Shown piece after piece: positions 42,824-54,283 of a stretch of DNA of 64,000 nt (the first letter of the stretch is position 1; each line of letters starts with the position of its first letter). This DNA is from Cladophialophora immunda (taxonomy: Eukaryota > Ascomycota > Eurotiomycetes > Chaetothyriales > Herpotrichiellaceae). The stretch spans positions 5,540,485 to 5,604,484 of the forward strand of contig NW_015622542.1 in assembly GCF_000835495.1 (NCBI RefSeq). The letters are read 5' to 3'. The notes beneath the pieces were generated by a model. That model did no database searches. It was not told where the DNA came from and worked only from the letters and a program-made list of their open reading frames with translations. A program made the translations under genes and the position numbers.

Positions 42824-44599
42824 ATGAGTACCCTTTTTCAACCCGCTCTCAGAAATCCTTTCGGCTCTCCAATCGAACCCTCACCGAGACCTAGATCAAT
42901 GGCTATCCTGCCTCAGAGCGCCACTAATAGCCATCCATCGCCGAAGTCGACCCAGGAGGACTCGATCATGACCTCTCCCGCGCCCCCGAACATGGGACCT
43001 CCAGGGCCAGGAGCAGGAGGGAGTCCCGAGGTGGAACAAGGGCTGGGCAGCAATATTTCGAATGGGACTCGGGAGCAGGTTTCCCTGGGTACAAACAGCA
43101 GCACCGCAGTAGGGGCCGTGGGAGCTTCTCAGGGGCCCAAGGTGGTGCAAACAGCTTTCATTCACAAGCTATACAGTATGCTGGAGGACAAGAGCATTCA
43201 GCATCTCATCTCCTGGTCTAACACCAACGAGAGTTTTGTCATGTCCCCTTCGAACGAATTTTCAAAAGTCCTGGCCCAATACTTTAAACACACAAACATC
43301 TCCTCCTTTGTTCGACAGTTGAACATGTACGGATTCCACAAGGTCAGCGATGTTTTCCATACCGGATCTCCAGAATCTGCTCTGTGGGAGTTCAAGCATG
43401 GAAACGGCAATTTCAAGAAGGGTGATCTGATGGGTTTGCGGGAAATCAAAAGGCGCGCATCCCGACACACTCTGATTCATCGAGACTCATTCTCGAATGC
43501 CAAACCGGGCGTCTCTCAGCCAGGCACGCCCGCCGAGGTCATGCCGGACACGGACCAGCGTCTTGCAGGCCTCGAACAAGCTTTCTACGATGTCCATACA
43601 AGATTACAAAGGACGGAAGACAGCTACGCTCTGGTGAGCTCGAGGTGTCAAGCACTGACTGAGGGATTAGTCCGATGCCATTCATGGCTTAATAATCTCA
43701 CAAGTGCCGTCCAGAACATGTCCTCCCCTGATTCAGCACTGTACGCGGATATCGCGAGCATGCAAAAGGAGATTGCGCGACAGCTGGAATATGTGCGGGC
43801 TTTAGAGGCTCCCCAAGAGTCCCTGCAAAATGGCAGACAGTCATTCTACCCCGGCAGTTCCACACTGGAACCGCCGCTTTCTCCACGGGGATTCAATTAT
43901 CCAGACAGCCGAAGATCCTCCGTCCAGATCGAGTCGCAGCATGTAGGATTACGTCCTCCTGTCCCGCCGATACCACCTCAGTTTTCTTCTTCCTCGCCGC
44001 GTCGCTTTGGGTCGATTAGCATCCCGCATGTCTCTCCCGGATTCAGTCGTCCGGCCCTCCCGCCACAGCCGCCCGCCAGCGTGCATCCGTTGGCCTCGGT
44101 GGTGACACCACCACCATTGAACTTGGCGAGAAGGCACACGTCAGCTGATATTCGAGAACACGGCTGGCCGCCCGCTAATGGGAACGGTTCTCCCTATGCT
44201 TCTGGACAATCGTCCGTGCAATGGCAGCCATCTTCACCACAGCAGCCACCTCAGGCTGCGGGAGATCAACAAATTCGTGATCAGCTGGCTCAATATGAGA
44301 TTAATGGTCCGAAGAGGACAGCTGCGCCTGGCCAGGCTAGCCAACCCACACCACCCCTGACCTCTAGCTCCGAGGCACCGCCTGCGGGCCTCGGGGTCGA
44401 GAACGTGCCATGGCCACTGGGAGGCAGCAAATTCCCGCGGCCAAATTTCGAGTTGCATTCCGCTCCAGCGACGCGGAGAGGAAGCATGGCGACTTTACAT
44501 TCATTGCTGAACCCCGCTGAGACAGCGGAGCAGGAAAACGAGGATGAAGGACCTGGCCAAGGCCGAGATGACGACCGGAAACGGAAACGACTGACATGA
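42824..44599 (+). CDS. sfl1: HSF-type DNA-binding regulator, Sfl1-like
   Basis: This is a single-exon frame of 591 codons. Residues about 106-210 form a heat-shock-factor-type winged helix: TAFIHKLYSMLEDKSIQHLI, then FVMSPSNEFSKVLAQYFKHT and NISSFVRQLNMYGFHKV, then ALWEFKHGNGNFKKGDLMGL followed by REIKRRASRHTLIHRD. The YFKHTNISSFVRQLNMYGFHKV block and the following FKHGNGNFKKGD resemble the yeast/Candida Sfl1 group (repressors of flocculation and filamentation) more than Hsf1. A coiled-coil-like segment (about residues 245-330) and a long Pro/Ser/Gln-rich tail follow, ending in a basic RKRKRLT. Nuclear location is expected. The Sfl1 assignment rests on remembered similarity and should be checked by phylogeny. 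Confidence 0.85.
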   Translation: MSTLFQPALRNPFGSPIEPSPRPRSMAILPQSATNSHPSPKSTQEDSIMTSPAPPNMGPPGPGAGGSPEVEQGLGSNISNGTREQVSLGTNSSTAVGAVGASQGPKVVQTAFIHKLYSMLEDKSIQHLISWSNTNESFVMSPSNEFSKVLAQYFKHTNISSFVRQLNMYGFHKVSDVFHTGSPESALWEFKHGNGNFKKGDLMGLREIKRRASRHTLIHRDSFSNAKPGVSQPGTPAEVMPDTDQRLAGLEQAFYDVHTRLQRTEDSYALVSSRCQALTEGLVRCHSWLNNLTSAVQNMSSPDSALYADIASMQKEIARQLEYVRALEAPQESLQNGRQSFYPGSSTLEPPLSPRGFNYPDSRRSSVQIESQHVGLRPPVPPIPPQFSSSSPRRFGSISIPHVSPGFSRPALPPQPPASVHPLASVVTPPPLNLARRHTSADIREHGWPPANGNGSPYASGQSSVQWQPSSPQQPPQAAGDQQIRDQLAQYEINGPKRTAAPGQASQPTPPLTSSSEAPPAGLGVENVPWPLGGSKFPRPNFELHSAPATRRGSMATLHSLLNPAETAEQENEDEGPGQGRDDDRKRKRLT

Positions 44600-45180
44600 T
44601 TGAGAATTTTGCCATTTTTTTACTGGACCGGGCCAACCTCTATCGGAGCCTGAGCAAAAATTCGTTTGGACAACTGGGTGAAAGGCGATGTGTTCACATA
44701 ACGGTTATCATGTTGTATATACCGACAGGGAAAATGGATGATAATTTCCGGAGTCCATATTCGACCGTGAGTTCGGCAAGGCATTTGGCTCTAGCGAGAC
44801 GTTTGTGGTGTATATTTTCTGGCGGCCTTTTCATCAGCACTGCACTCTCCGAAAGGTAGAGATATGGAGTTTGAAATGATATTTGGAGCACAGACGACTG
44901 GGAAGGTGACAACCAGGGTTGGATTATTGAGCCAAAATTACCAGATGGCTGATTTGGTCTGGTGCTGTGGATCAGATCGCGTGCAAACTTTGGACTGAGC
45001 TTTAGAGACTCTCCAGCGCCGGCTTTGCACCGTGGATGTACCCCGAATGTCTGCTCGCATTTGCAGGGGAGGATTGGTCGTCGGAGCAGACATGATATAT
45101 AGAAGCTCGCATCTGGGGCTTCACAATCCTTATATGATCTTTTGAAGTCTCAAGTCGTATTGGCTGTCGTTCCATTGCAC
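44600..45180. other. Convergent 3' spacer, nothing recognised
   Basis: This is the shared 3' flank of the HSF-type gene and the DUF3245-like gene. No gene is seen. Confidence 0.55.
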
Positions 45181-45984
45181 CTATCCCGGCGCCGACTCGA
45201 CGAGGCTCTTGCTCTTCTTGTTTTTCTTCTTCTGTTTCTTTACTGCTCGAGAGGCGAGGAGCTCGTCTAGATAACTAGCCGCTCCGCGTTTCTTGCTCGT
45301 TTTCGGCGGGGCTACATGGAGGATGTCGGGTTCGGGCGCCTGGACAACGCTGTCGGATTCTCCGCGCGACTGGTCAAGGGCCGAATTGGCGCCCGACTTC
45401 TCAAACGCATCTCCCGTCTCCTCCTCTTCTATCTGTGGTGCCGGTTTTGCGGTTTCGCTCCCGGCCGCTACCCGTATGTTTTTGGCTTGTCGTTTACTCT
45501 TTCCCACCCCCGAGCGGGACTCTTCCTCGTCCGAATCTCCCCCGCTCTTCTCACGTCTTGATGCCTGCGGCTGTGTTCTCGGTCGAGTGGTCGTGGCATT
45601 GTGAGCATGTACGTTGCCATTTGTGGTGCGGCCGCGCAGCAATTGCTTTCTCAAGAACATCGTCGTGGCATCATTGACGCCAGGCGCCGAAGTCGACGAA
45701 GCGGATCCCGTGGTGGGAGGGTGATATCCAACGCCCCCAGTCTCGGAGTACAAGTCTCTGTTCCGCAGGAATTCCTTTTCGAGAGCTGCTTCGGCTTTGT
45801 CCTGCTCGTCCTCGTTCTCGTCTCGTCCGTCACCACCTGTCGTTGCGCCCCGCAGCCATGATTTCGCCAGCCGCGCGGCCTCAGCGTGGAAGAGGAGGGC
45901 TTTGTTTGTGGCGATGTCGGCTTCTGAGGCGCCTGCGGTTGTTCTCGCTGGCGACGGTGCACCGGCGCCTTTCGAAGGTGCCAT
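45181..45984 (-). CDS. Basic nuclear protein, DUF3245-like
   Basis: This is a single-exon frame of 267 codons. The N-terminus has a helix-prone ATNKALLFHAEAARLAKSWL, an acidic/Lys-rich helix (DEQDKAEAALEKEFLRNRDL) and a GVGYHPP motif, then VNDATTMFLRKQLLRGR. The middle is disordered, rich in Ser/Glu/Lys. The C-terminus SYLDELLASRAVKKQKKKNK is a strong basic nuclear/nucleolar signal. This order (a short helix with SWL, GLGA/GVGY-type motif, FLRKQL, then SYLDELLA plus basic tail) is that of the small fungal family I know as DUF3245. Function is uncharacterised. The start at 45984 is the first ATG in frame. Confidence 0.78.
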   Translation of the reverse strand: MAPSKGAGAPSPARTTAGASEADIATNKALLFHAEAARLAKSWLRGATTGGDGRDENEDEQDKAEAALEKEFLRNRDLYSETGGVGYHPPTTGSASSTSAPGVNDATTMFLRKQLLRGRTTNGNVHAHNATTTRPRTQPQASRREKSGGDSDEEESRSGVGKSKRQAKNIRVAAGSETAKPAPQIEEEETGDAFEKSGANSALDQSRGESDSVVQAPEPDILHVAPPKTSKKRGAASYLDELLASRAVKKQKKKNKKSKSLVESAPG

Positions 45985-47935
45985 TTGGGGGAAAGTACGT
46001 AGGTTGTGGACGTTTCGCTCAGGTGAATTTGTTACTTTTCGAATTGCGGTGTTGGAGAAGCCGAGAACACGGCAGGTATGCCGATGCGTTTTGCGGGGAA
46101 ACTAGCGCATATTCAGTTAGTTACGGTTGGCTCTTCATTGCCCGCCCCCACCATCTCGGTTTGTCTCCAAGTGCGTCCAACGCCCACCTATGGCATAGCA
46201 CATAGCATTGACGCGCGCTCCTCACTCCAACAATCATCACTTGGCAATCTTGGTACCCCAGATGACCAATGCAACAACCTTCTGCAATTTCGAGAGACGG
46301 ATTGATCCTGGTGAGTCAAGTGGAACATACGAGTCGTTCAAGACCACAATGAAATCATTCAAGTGTACCTAGTACCCAGCCGAAGGAACAAATGACACGG
46401 GTTTGACAAGATTGCAAGCCCAATGCTCTCCTGAAGACGGCCGTTGGAATGTCCTCCAGCCTTTCTTGGAGGTGGTTCCCTGAGGCTTCTCGAAGCTGGG
46501 CTTCTGCTCAAACGAGGCGAATGCTTCTGTCCATTTCTCTCTAGTATGACCACCCTCCTTTGAGGGTCAAAGCGCAAGACTATGATACATGCGAATCGTG
46601 GGGTCGAGCAGGCAGTAATCCACTTCCATTGGAGGAGGACCAATAGATCGTCTCTTCCAAAGGCTCTTTTTTTTTTTACATAGAATCAAGGTATCCCGTC
46701 AGATTGTATTGCTCCAGCCACGATTCCACCCATACGAGCTCGTGTAAGGAAGGTGATGCGTTCAACAGCATCGCGACTAATGCTCGGAGGTTCTGCCACT
46801 ATATACAGAGATTGGGTTAAAGCATGGATTGTGGTTTATTTGGGCCGTGGTGAGGGTGATGGCCGTCTGTGAGGCCGCAATATTTTGGGCATCGGCGTTT
46901 GAGCTCCAATATGGAGGGGGTGCCGGACGATGAGGGTGATGTGCGGCGCCGCGTCGGTGTAGTGGTTGGTACACTCGGATCTGCTCTGGTTTGAGAGGCT
47001 GTGCGAGCAGGGGGTCTGTCAGAAAGAGATTCCTGTAGTAGACTGTACTGGCGGTTGAGCCTCAGAGGGACGGATCTTAGTTGTCGGTGTTGGCGGAGTG
47101 GACGCAGAAGATCGACGAAGCTTTGACGTGACGATGGGAGGATGTCAGGTAGTGGCGCGATGCGATCATCGCGTACTAAGGGCGGCAAAGAGAAGCGGAA
47201 GGAGGCGAGGAGTTCGACTTCGGGTCCATCTTTTGGTAGCAATAGGAGGGAGGGGGAGAAGTGACAGCAACCCGTTTCTCTACGCAAGCGATGGAACTTG
47301 CTTGTTTCCCTGTACTATTTCTCAAGTTTATAAGTGCCCCTAAACCAACTTTAAAATCATACACGGTGCCAATCGTGGCCTGGTTCTTGAACACACCGTA
47401 TAGCTTGTACGGCACCTTCACGTTCTGGCAAGAGGCCACTTAGGTCCCCCGCGTCCACGACCTCTGGAACAATCCTTTCAATCACATGGCCCATGGAGTA
47501 GGACCTCTCGATTCGGAATGGTCCGCTTGTCTCGCCTGCGCCGCCGTCGGTCGCCGCAGATAGCTTTGAGCCAGGTGGTTCGGTACTTGTAAGAGAAATG
47601 TCGATGTATACTAGTACCTTACAAAACCAACATAGATGATCGATACCAACACCATCTGCCAAGCCCGTGTTCACTTCTTCGTTACGCGTTCTCGCGGACA
47701 GGGCCCGGTCTTAGTTGTCTGCTAGCTCGAGCTCGCCTTCGATTCCTCACTACCTCCCTCGCCTCCCATACCCCTATCATCACACGTCGACACTGGTTCT
47801 GTATAGAATAATTGGCAAAAATTATTCCAGGTCATAGGCCACGTCGTGGTCCCAGACCTCGTACGGATGAAGTCCCACATCCACGAGACGAGCCGATACT
47901 TGCCTTGCGTAGCCTCTTGAGGCTGAAAGCGATGC
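45985..47935. other. 2-kb gene-poor interval
   Basis: Minus-strand open frames at 46817-47287, 47176-47439 and 47357-47674 overlap one another in different phases and match no family I know. A single spliced gene reading GPFRIERSYSMGHVIERIVP and then KLYGVFKNQATIGTVYDFKV is conceivable, but no clean intron connects them. Confidence 0.4.
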
Positions 47936-49803
47936 TTACGGGCCCTGGGCAGCCCGTTCCAATTGGCCGGCTGGACTCATGCATGTAACAAGGTCCGGTC
48001 TTTTGCTGCCATCGAGCTCGTAGTCCAGCCAGGCTTCGAACTTCACGGGCGTAAGAAAGTCAATATCTGATGGCGACGTTTCGAGTAATGGGAGGTCATA
48101 TTTGATTCCGGTAACCTTTGACCTTTCCAGGATTGTGATCCTATTTTGCAAATGACCGAGAGCCATCTGCAGAGAAGTTTCCTTTGGTGCAGACCTTTTC
48201 AACCCAGCGAGGCACCTGAAAGCTGGTTCAAGCGAGGCTAGCTCCGCCGTTCTGGTTCGTCTCCATTCCTCAAGCTCGAGATACAGGCTGATCGCGTTGT
48301 ATATCATGCCCATACCCAGGGTAGGCGGAAGTCGTCTTTCGGATTGATACAGCTCGTCGGCTTGCTCAAGGAGCCTGCGAGTGTTTGTTTCCACTTTCAG
48401 CCGAATGCGAGAATCCCCTTCTCCTGTATGGGGTGGCTGTAAAAATCCCTGGAGCAGTATATTCGATGTACTGAAGTAGGAGATCATCAGAAGGCCACGG
48501 TGATAATCGAACACCTGACACTCTCCCGGATCATACGGAAGGCCCACGTCAAAGCCGGAAACCCAAGCCGATAGGTTCTGCTCCAGAAACCTGAATATGC
48601 GGTGATATCGTGCCCGATCGCCCTGGGATCTCACCATATAGATCTCGCGCAGGTGGCATACCAGTTCGGCCTTTTGAATCGCCAACCATGCTAATCGGAG
48701 ATATAGATGTGTCTCTTTCAAAATCTTGGCTCGTGGGAGCATTTGTTGAGCAAACAACGGAAACGCCGAGGTATCGAAGCAGTCAAGTGTCAAGTCCGGG
48801 ACTTGATAAGATGTCTCCTGGAAATGTTGAGCAGCTCCAATCTCCATCTTGAGCGTATAGTCTCGCACAAACAAGGACCACCATAGCCTCTTATATAGCC
48901 TCGATAGGGCGGACTTTACTACCAAATAAGTTCTCTTGTCTTCCAGTCCGAGCTTCTGGACAAAGAGGTGAGCTTGGGCATGCCAGATTGTACTCGCCTT
49001 CGAGCATTGGTGGCTGACTGACATCAGAAGATGAGCCTGGGCGAGAACTAAAACATCTCTCTCCGCTTCAAAGTGACAGAGAAGCTAGGATCTGTTAGCT
49101 TATAGCTACCACGGCGAATATAGAAGCGTAAGATTGGTACCTTTGCCCGCTGATATAGTGTTTCTTGTAGACAGTCCCGGGAGGCAAACCCGTATGAGTT
49201 GATTGCTTCCTCTGCGACGTGGGCTGCGCCCGTAAACAGGACGGTCTGGAGTAAAAGAATGCTCGCCTTAGAGCCGTTGCCGCTCAGGGATCTTAGGAAT
49301 GAGTGTAAATCGATAATGGGCAGCTGAGGGTGTATCCAGTCGCAATATGCGGTCAGTAGGTCGACCATCAGGGCTGTCTCCGGGACGATTAGAGCTCCCT
49401 TCTTTTGCAAATATTCAAGATCGTCTGCTGGCAGCGGTGGCCGCTCAAACAACGTCCAGTCGGGATGAACGTCTGGCGAAATGGGATTCAGTATCCCAGG
49501 GGTCACCGAGGGAGACTCCATTTTCTCCTGGTTGTGCTGCGCTGGGTCCTCAAACGTAACCAGGAGGCCATTCTCCGTGGGCTCTCTTTTTCTGAACCGT
49601 GTTAGTACTATACAGAACTCCACTAGGCTAGGATTCTTCACAAACCTGCGTCTAGGGTTGTCTGCAAATCGGCACAAAGAACCTGAATCGACTTGTCGAC
49701 AATTAGAACATGGCAAACCCGATAGCTCTCCATCACATCGGACTTTTCTTGCCCGACAAGTCACACAAGCATTCAACGACCTCTTTCCCTTCTGGAGCCG
49801 CAT
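47936..49803 (-). CDS. Zn2Cys6 transcription factor, cutinase-regulator (CTF1/FarA)-like, 3 or more exons
   Basis: Exon 1 (start 49803) holds the zinc cluster NACVTCRARKVRCDGELSGL followed by PCSNC...LC, with Cys 13, 16, 23, 32, 35 and 44. Short introns lie near 49590-49650 (restoring DNPRRR-RKREP) and near 49085-49140 (restoring YQRAK to the domain). The middle domain fits CTF1/FarA-type regulators: YLQKKGALIVPETALMVDLL, AYCDWIHPQLPIIDLHSFL and ILLLQTVLFTGAAHVAEEAI. The later SKASTIWHAQAHLFVQKLGL, YKRLWWSLFVRDYTLKMEIG and FDTSAFPLF also fit. Related factors control cutinase and fatty-acid-utilisation genes. It is transcribed divergently from the alcohol dehydrogenase at the head of the catabolic cluster and is the obvious candidate regulator. 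Confidence 0.88.
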
Positions 49804-50408
49804 CTGATGTCAAGTGTTCATTCCAGGCAGGCGCTTCATTGAATTTTCAGTTTGTTGGGCCTCCAAGTGCTTCATTGTCATCTTGATGCTCCAGAAGCTT
49901 AGATCATCATCAAATTCAGGAACTGGCAGGACCAACGACCATCTTTGGAAAAGCGCCATTTCTCTCACGCTCGTTCTTTTTCATTCCAAGATAATGGCCA
50001 CTCAATCTTAATGGTCTTTCGGATCGGGTCTCGATATCCGTGCCCTTTGGACTTCAGCGCCTTCCGGCAACCAGCTTCTAACTAATTCCTCGGCCACTAG
50101 TACAAGCCAGCCCGCTGCTGGCCTTTTGCCCCGCAAGCTCTGCTGTGCTCTTACAGTACGTCTAGTGGTCATCTTGTATTCCTCAATCCGCCATCCAATT
50201 TCTGAGGTTACTCAGACAACTTCTCTACGCCAGGCAGCAGTTCGAATGCTAATGATCTCGGCTTGCTTCCTATCCTAGTGCGCCGGAACACAAAAGGGTT
50301 TTGCCGAGAACACGGGTTCGCCATCTTGTGACAGTTACTTAAAGCTCAAGTCTACCAACGTTTGACCACTCGCACATGCTGTTCTGACTATATTATCCCC
50401 AAGGAAAG
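49804..50408. promoter_or_regulatory. Divergent promoter between the regulator and the alcohol dehydrogenase
   Basis: About 605 bases separate the two start codons, so both promoters must lie here. One CCTCGG, the hexamer reported for FarA/CTF-type regulators, occurs at 50088-50093. Confidence 0.6.
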
Positions 50409-51513
50409 ATGGCAACGATGAAGGCTGGACAATGGGATCCAAAACAGGGACATGTGGTGGTGAATGAAATACCGATCCCGGAACCTGGACCAGGACAGCT
50501 TCTGATCAAGATGATTTCGGCCTCCTTGTGTCATTCAGATTTTTTGGCCATGGGCGATCCCAATCGAACCGAGCCCATTACTCTCGGCCACGAGGGTTGC
50601 GGTTGTATCTTTTCCTTACACCGTGATGCCGAAGATAAAGGTTTTCAGAAGGGTGACGTTGTGGGGTTTTTATCCGTCAATGGAGCTTGCTTTGAATGTG
50701 AAGGGTGTCAAGTACATAACACCCTCTGTGAAAGAGGAAATCCGCAGATCGTGGGATTCAGTGCTCCGGGGTTCTTCGCCGAGTACGCCGTGGTCGATTG
50801 GCAGAATGCTATTCATCTGCCCGCGCAATGGGATCCGAAGTCAAGCTCGCCATTTTTTTGTGCGGGCCTTACTTGTGAGTACGCTGTTGCATGTGGACAA
50901 TTCAATCCTCAAAAAATGGCGAAGAGGCTCTGTCTAAGTGCGAATGAATCTAGCTTTCAATTCGGTTGACTCCTGCGGCCTGCAGCCAGGCCAGTGGCTG
51001 GCTGTTGTCGGGGCGGGTGGGCTGGGACAATTGGCGACTCAATATGCCAAGGCAATGTCGCTGCGTGTAATTGCCATTGATGTCAGCGATTCCACACTTC
51101 AGGTGTGCAAAGAGCAGGGCGCTGATTATGTCTACAATTCCAAAGGAGACCCGGCATTCGCACAGAAGATAAGGGAGCTGACCGGTGGTGGCGTTCATGC
51201 CGCGGCTGTGTATAGCGCGGCGAAAGCTGCCTATACCACCGCGACGATGATCTTGAGAACTATGGGACTTCTCATGATCGTTGGAGTCACGCATGAACCC
51301 ATCCCCGTCTCGACGCAGGGGATTGCTATTGGGTTGTACAGGATCAAAGGAGAAAATTACGGCGTCCCTCAACGAATGAAGCGCGCCATTGACTTTTCCG
51401 TGCTTCACGGCATCAAACCAGAAGTCGACTTTCGAAAATTGGATGACTTGGGCCAGATGGTGCAAGAGATGAAATCAGGCACGGCCACAAAAAGGAGGAC
51501 AGTTATATTTTAG
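50409..51513 (+). CDS. Zinc-dependent alcohol dehydrogenase (MDR family), 2 exons
   Basis: This is a cytosolic NAD(P)-dependent alcohol dehydrogenase of about 340 residues. Exon 1 shows the catalytic zinc site (SASLCHSDFLAMGDP and TLGHEGCG) and the four-Cys structural zinc loop (CFECEGCQVHNTLC). The GxGxxG cofactor motif is WLAVVGAGGLGQLATQYAKA in exon 2. An intron (about 50876-50950, donor GTGAGT) joins FCAGLT to SFNSVDSCGLQPGQ. The sequence resembles AdhP/ADH1-like fungal dehydrogenases. In the cluster it could oxidise the secondary alcohol made by the P450 to a ketone, although the SDR at 61904 is an alternative candidate for that step. The stop at 51511-51513 is followed by a convergent VOC gene. 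Confidence 0.9.
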
Positions 51514-51705
51514 ACTTTGCGGCACACAATGATGGCCCAGGGGTTCATTTTTCAATGCTACAGTATTGGACTGACAATGTCCGATTGAAGAATTCAAATG
51601 AAGTGGATGCAAAAAAAGCAGAGGAAATGCTATCAACCCGTCATTTCGACTGTACTGACTGCAATCGCGGTCCGTCTCACCCTGTGCGAATAGAGGCGAA
51701 ATCCA

Positions 51706-52302
51706 TCAAGTTTGCCCCATTTTCTCCAGGCCACCTCTGTTGCCCATGAGCTGTTCCCAACTGCAGCTCACGACTTCGATTGTATTACCCCAAGGATCTT
51801 GGAAGTAGACAACTTCATCGTCTTCGGCCGGAGCGAATGGCTGGACAGTGTCACCTATCTTCGAGCCTCCAGCTTCTAACACTTTTGCGCACAGCGCTTC
51901 GGGGTCGGCATCTGTGATAGCGATATGAAAGAAACCGCCTCGCGTGTACTCGAATTGGGAGACATACTCCATCTTCGGGTCAATGAATTCAAAGATTTCG
52001 AGCCCGACCCCGTTGCCGGTGGTCAGACAAGCCAATTTCAATTTCTTGCACTTGTCTCCATAGATGCGAAAAATCGCTGCCTCGGGGTTCACCGCTTTGT
52101 CGATGATGCTAATGTTTTCTTGAAGCTTGCGAAACCCCAGCACCTTGGTGTACCACTCGACTGCGGCCTCGCAGTCCGGCACCGCCAGTCCCAGGTGATT
52201 GACGACGCGGTTCGGCGGAGCGCGTTGGATCTAGCAGCAACACACAGCCTGAGTGACTGCGACCTTTCAATATTAGAGGTACATTACACTTACTTGAGGC
52301 AT
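51706..52302 (-). CDS. VOC-superfamily (glyoxalase/dioxygenase fold) protein with a 9-nt first exon
   Basis: The protein of about 178 residues has two beta-alpha-beta-beta-beta modules. Putative metal ligands are His in RVVNHLGLAVPD, Glu in GVGLEIFEFIDP, His in GGFFHIAITDADPEAL and Glu in DPWGNTIEVVS, the HxE/HxE pattern of glyoxalase-like enzymes. The second domain carries VQPFAPAEDDEVVYFQDPWG. ATG-CCT-CAA (52302 down to 52294) is the whole coding part of exon 1. An intron with GTAAGT and TGCTAG ends (about 52230-52293) leads to IQRAPPNRVVNHLGLAVPD. Reactions in this family include lactoylglutathione lyase, epimerases and extradiol cleavage. An epimerase or isomerase role in the cluster is possible but unproven. 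Confidence 0.85.
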
Positions 52303-52717
52303 CTTGCCGAAAGTTTCTTGGGCTTGGAGTTTCCTTTCGACTGCTTCGTTGTCGCAAGGGTGCACATAAGTGCTGGCCTCCATTGATATAAACCCCAAGG
52401 GTGCTGCTTTCGACGATGCATGTGCGACCTGCGGGTATCGTTACCCGCCTGACAAGACCGCCTGATCGGTTTATCATGGAGTTCAAACGGTTCTCCTTGA
52501 CGTATTCTGCTGCAAATTCTTTGCCTCCAGATACCCTCGGTAAGAACCCCAGGTTTTTCGTACCCAAGGAATCTCAAACTCCAGCAATCGGCAGAACCAG
52601 TCTGTAAGACATAATCCTGGCTCTGATGGGTATTTTTCTATGGTTTCCCTGTTTAGTCTTCAGGGGCTCACAATATCAGATACAGAATGATCGACACCAA
52701 GACTGCCATGACTACTG
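52303..52717. other. Spacer between the VOC gene and aldehyde dehydrogenase
   Basis: It carries the VOC promoter and the aldehyde dehydrogenase 3' flank. A CCTCGG lies at 52535-52540. No gene is seen. Confidence 0.5.
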
Positions 52718-54283
52718 CTAATAGGTCATGTTGACCATGATAGTCTTAGTCTCAGTAAACGCCCTCAACGCTGCTTGACCACATTCCCGACCAAGACCGC
52801 TCTGCTTGCTCCCACCGAACGGGGTGGTCAAAAAGCTCAGGCTGACACAGTTGATGCCAACCATCCCGGAATCAAACTCGTTGGCCACTCGGAGTGCTTT
52901 GTTGATATCCTGAGTGAAGACGCCTGCCATCAAGCCATATTCGGTGTCGTTGGCCTTCTGGATCGCTTCTTCCTCCGTCCAAAATTTGTTCACAATGGAG
53001 ACTGGGCCGAAAATCTCCTGCTGGAAAATCTCCTTGTCGGAAGATACCTCCTCAAACACTGTCGGTTGGATATAGAACCCGGTCTCACCTACACGTTCTC
53101 CTCCGGTCAGTAGTTTCCCTTCAGAGCGCCCGCGCTCAATGAATCCGGTTACCCGCTTAAACTGTGCCTCGTCGACTAAGGGCCCCATGAGAGTTCCTTC
53201 AACGTTCGGATCACCGATGGTTTTGGCTCTCTCCTCAAGAGCTGCTCTGTACTTCTCAATAAACCTATCGTAAATTCCTTGTTGGACGTAGACGCGAGTG
53301 GCGGCAAAGCAGACTTGGCCCGTGTTCGCGGTGAGGGCGTTAACGCTCCAGTTCACCGCGTTGTCCAGATTACAATCGTCAAAGATAACGGCAGGAGACT
53401 TGCCTCCCAGCTCCAGCGTGACTCGTTTCAAGTTCGACTCGGCAGCCATGGCCTGGATTTTCTTGCCCGTGGGAATAGATCCAGTGAAACTGACTTTGCG
53501 AACGCGCATGTGCTGTGCGAGTAAGGCACCCGTGGTACCATCTCCGGATAAGACTTGAAAAACTCCGGCAGGAAAGCCAGCTTCATGGATTAGGGGTCCT
53601 AGCGCAAGGGAAGCGAACGGGGTCTTCTCTGAGGGCTTCAATATAAAGCAGTTGCCTGTGGCGAGGGCGGGGGCGGCTTTGAGCGCCATTGTACCTAAGG
53701 GGCCGTTCCATGGTACAATGCCCGCGGTGACGCCTAGAGGTTCGTTTCGGGTGATTTGCATGAACCCTGTCTCGTGAGGGACGGCCTCGCCCTGGAATTT
53801 GTCGATCCAACCTGCATTGTACTTGAAAGACTAGTATTGCCCAAGCCATCAGCGTTTTCACTTTCAAGCAAGGGACTTGGGGGGCAAGCCCGATTCACAC
53901 GAGCTCACCTCCACAGCCAGACCGGCTTCGAATTTCCCAAAAGCATCGTAGGGGGCGCCTAGAGTGATCCTCGACAGCTCTGACAAAGGCTCCAAGTATT
54001 GCTCCAGAAGCGCGGCAAACTTGAGTAGAATGTCCCTTCGAGCATTCGACGGGAGCTTCTTCCAGGCCGGAAACGCCATTTCTGCCGCATACACAGCCTG
54101 ATCCACGTCTGCCTGCACGGCTATCGGGACGCCATTTGCCACCAGGGATCCGTCTTTGGGGTTGTGAACCGTGAGAGTCTTGGTGCCCTGCGAGTCGACG
54201 TAGCGGCCATCGATAAAGAGCTTCTTCGGCAGGTTTTTGGCCGAGAAGCCAAAAGCTGTTCCGCTGGTCGATGTCGAACCCAT
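52718..54283 (-). CDS. NAD(P)-dependent aldehyde dehydrogenase, 2 exons
   Basis: This aldehyde dehydrogenase of about 500 residues oxidises an aldehyde to the acid. Exon 1 begins MGSTSTSGTAFGF at 54283. An intron (GTGAGCTCG to ACTAG, about 53833-53908) joins FEAGLAVE to SFKYNAGWIDKFQGEAVPHE. Landmarks are LGVTAGIVPWNGPLGTMALK, LKPSEKTPFASLALGPLI, the cofactor motif VSFTGSIPTGKKI, the general-base Glu in TLELGGKSPAVIFDD, the nucleophile Cys in TANTGQVCFAATR, EIFGPVSIVNKF, and the ending GLGRECGQAALRAFTETKTI. No peroxisomal or mitochondrial signal is evident, so it is cytosolic. It is transcribed divergently from the 6-oxocamphor-hydrolase-like gene, with a shared 446-base promoter. Confidence 0.95.

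Noticed and set aside
46817..47674. Overlapping minus-strand open frames that might form one spliced gene
   Set aside because: No clean GT-AG joins produce a continuous protein and no family is recognised.
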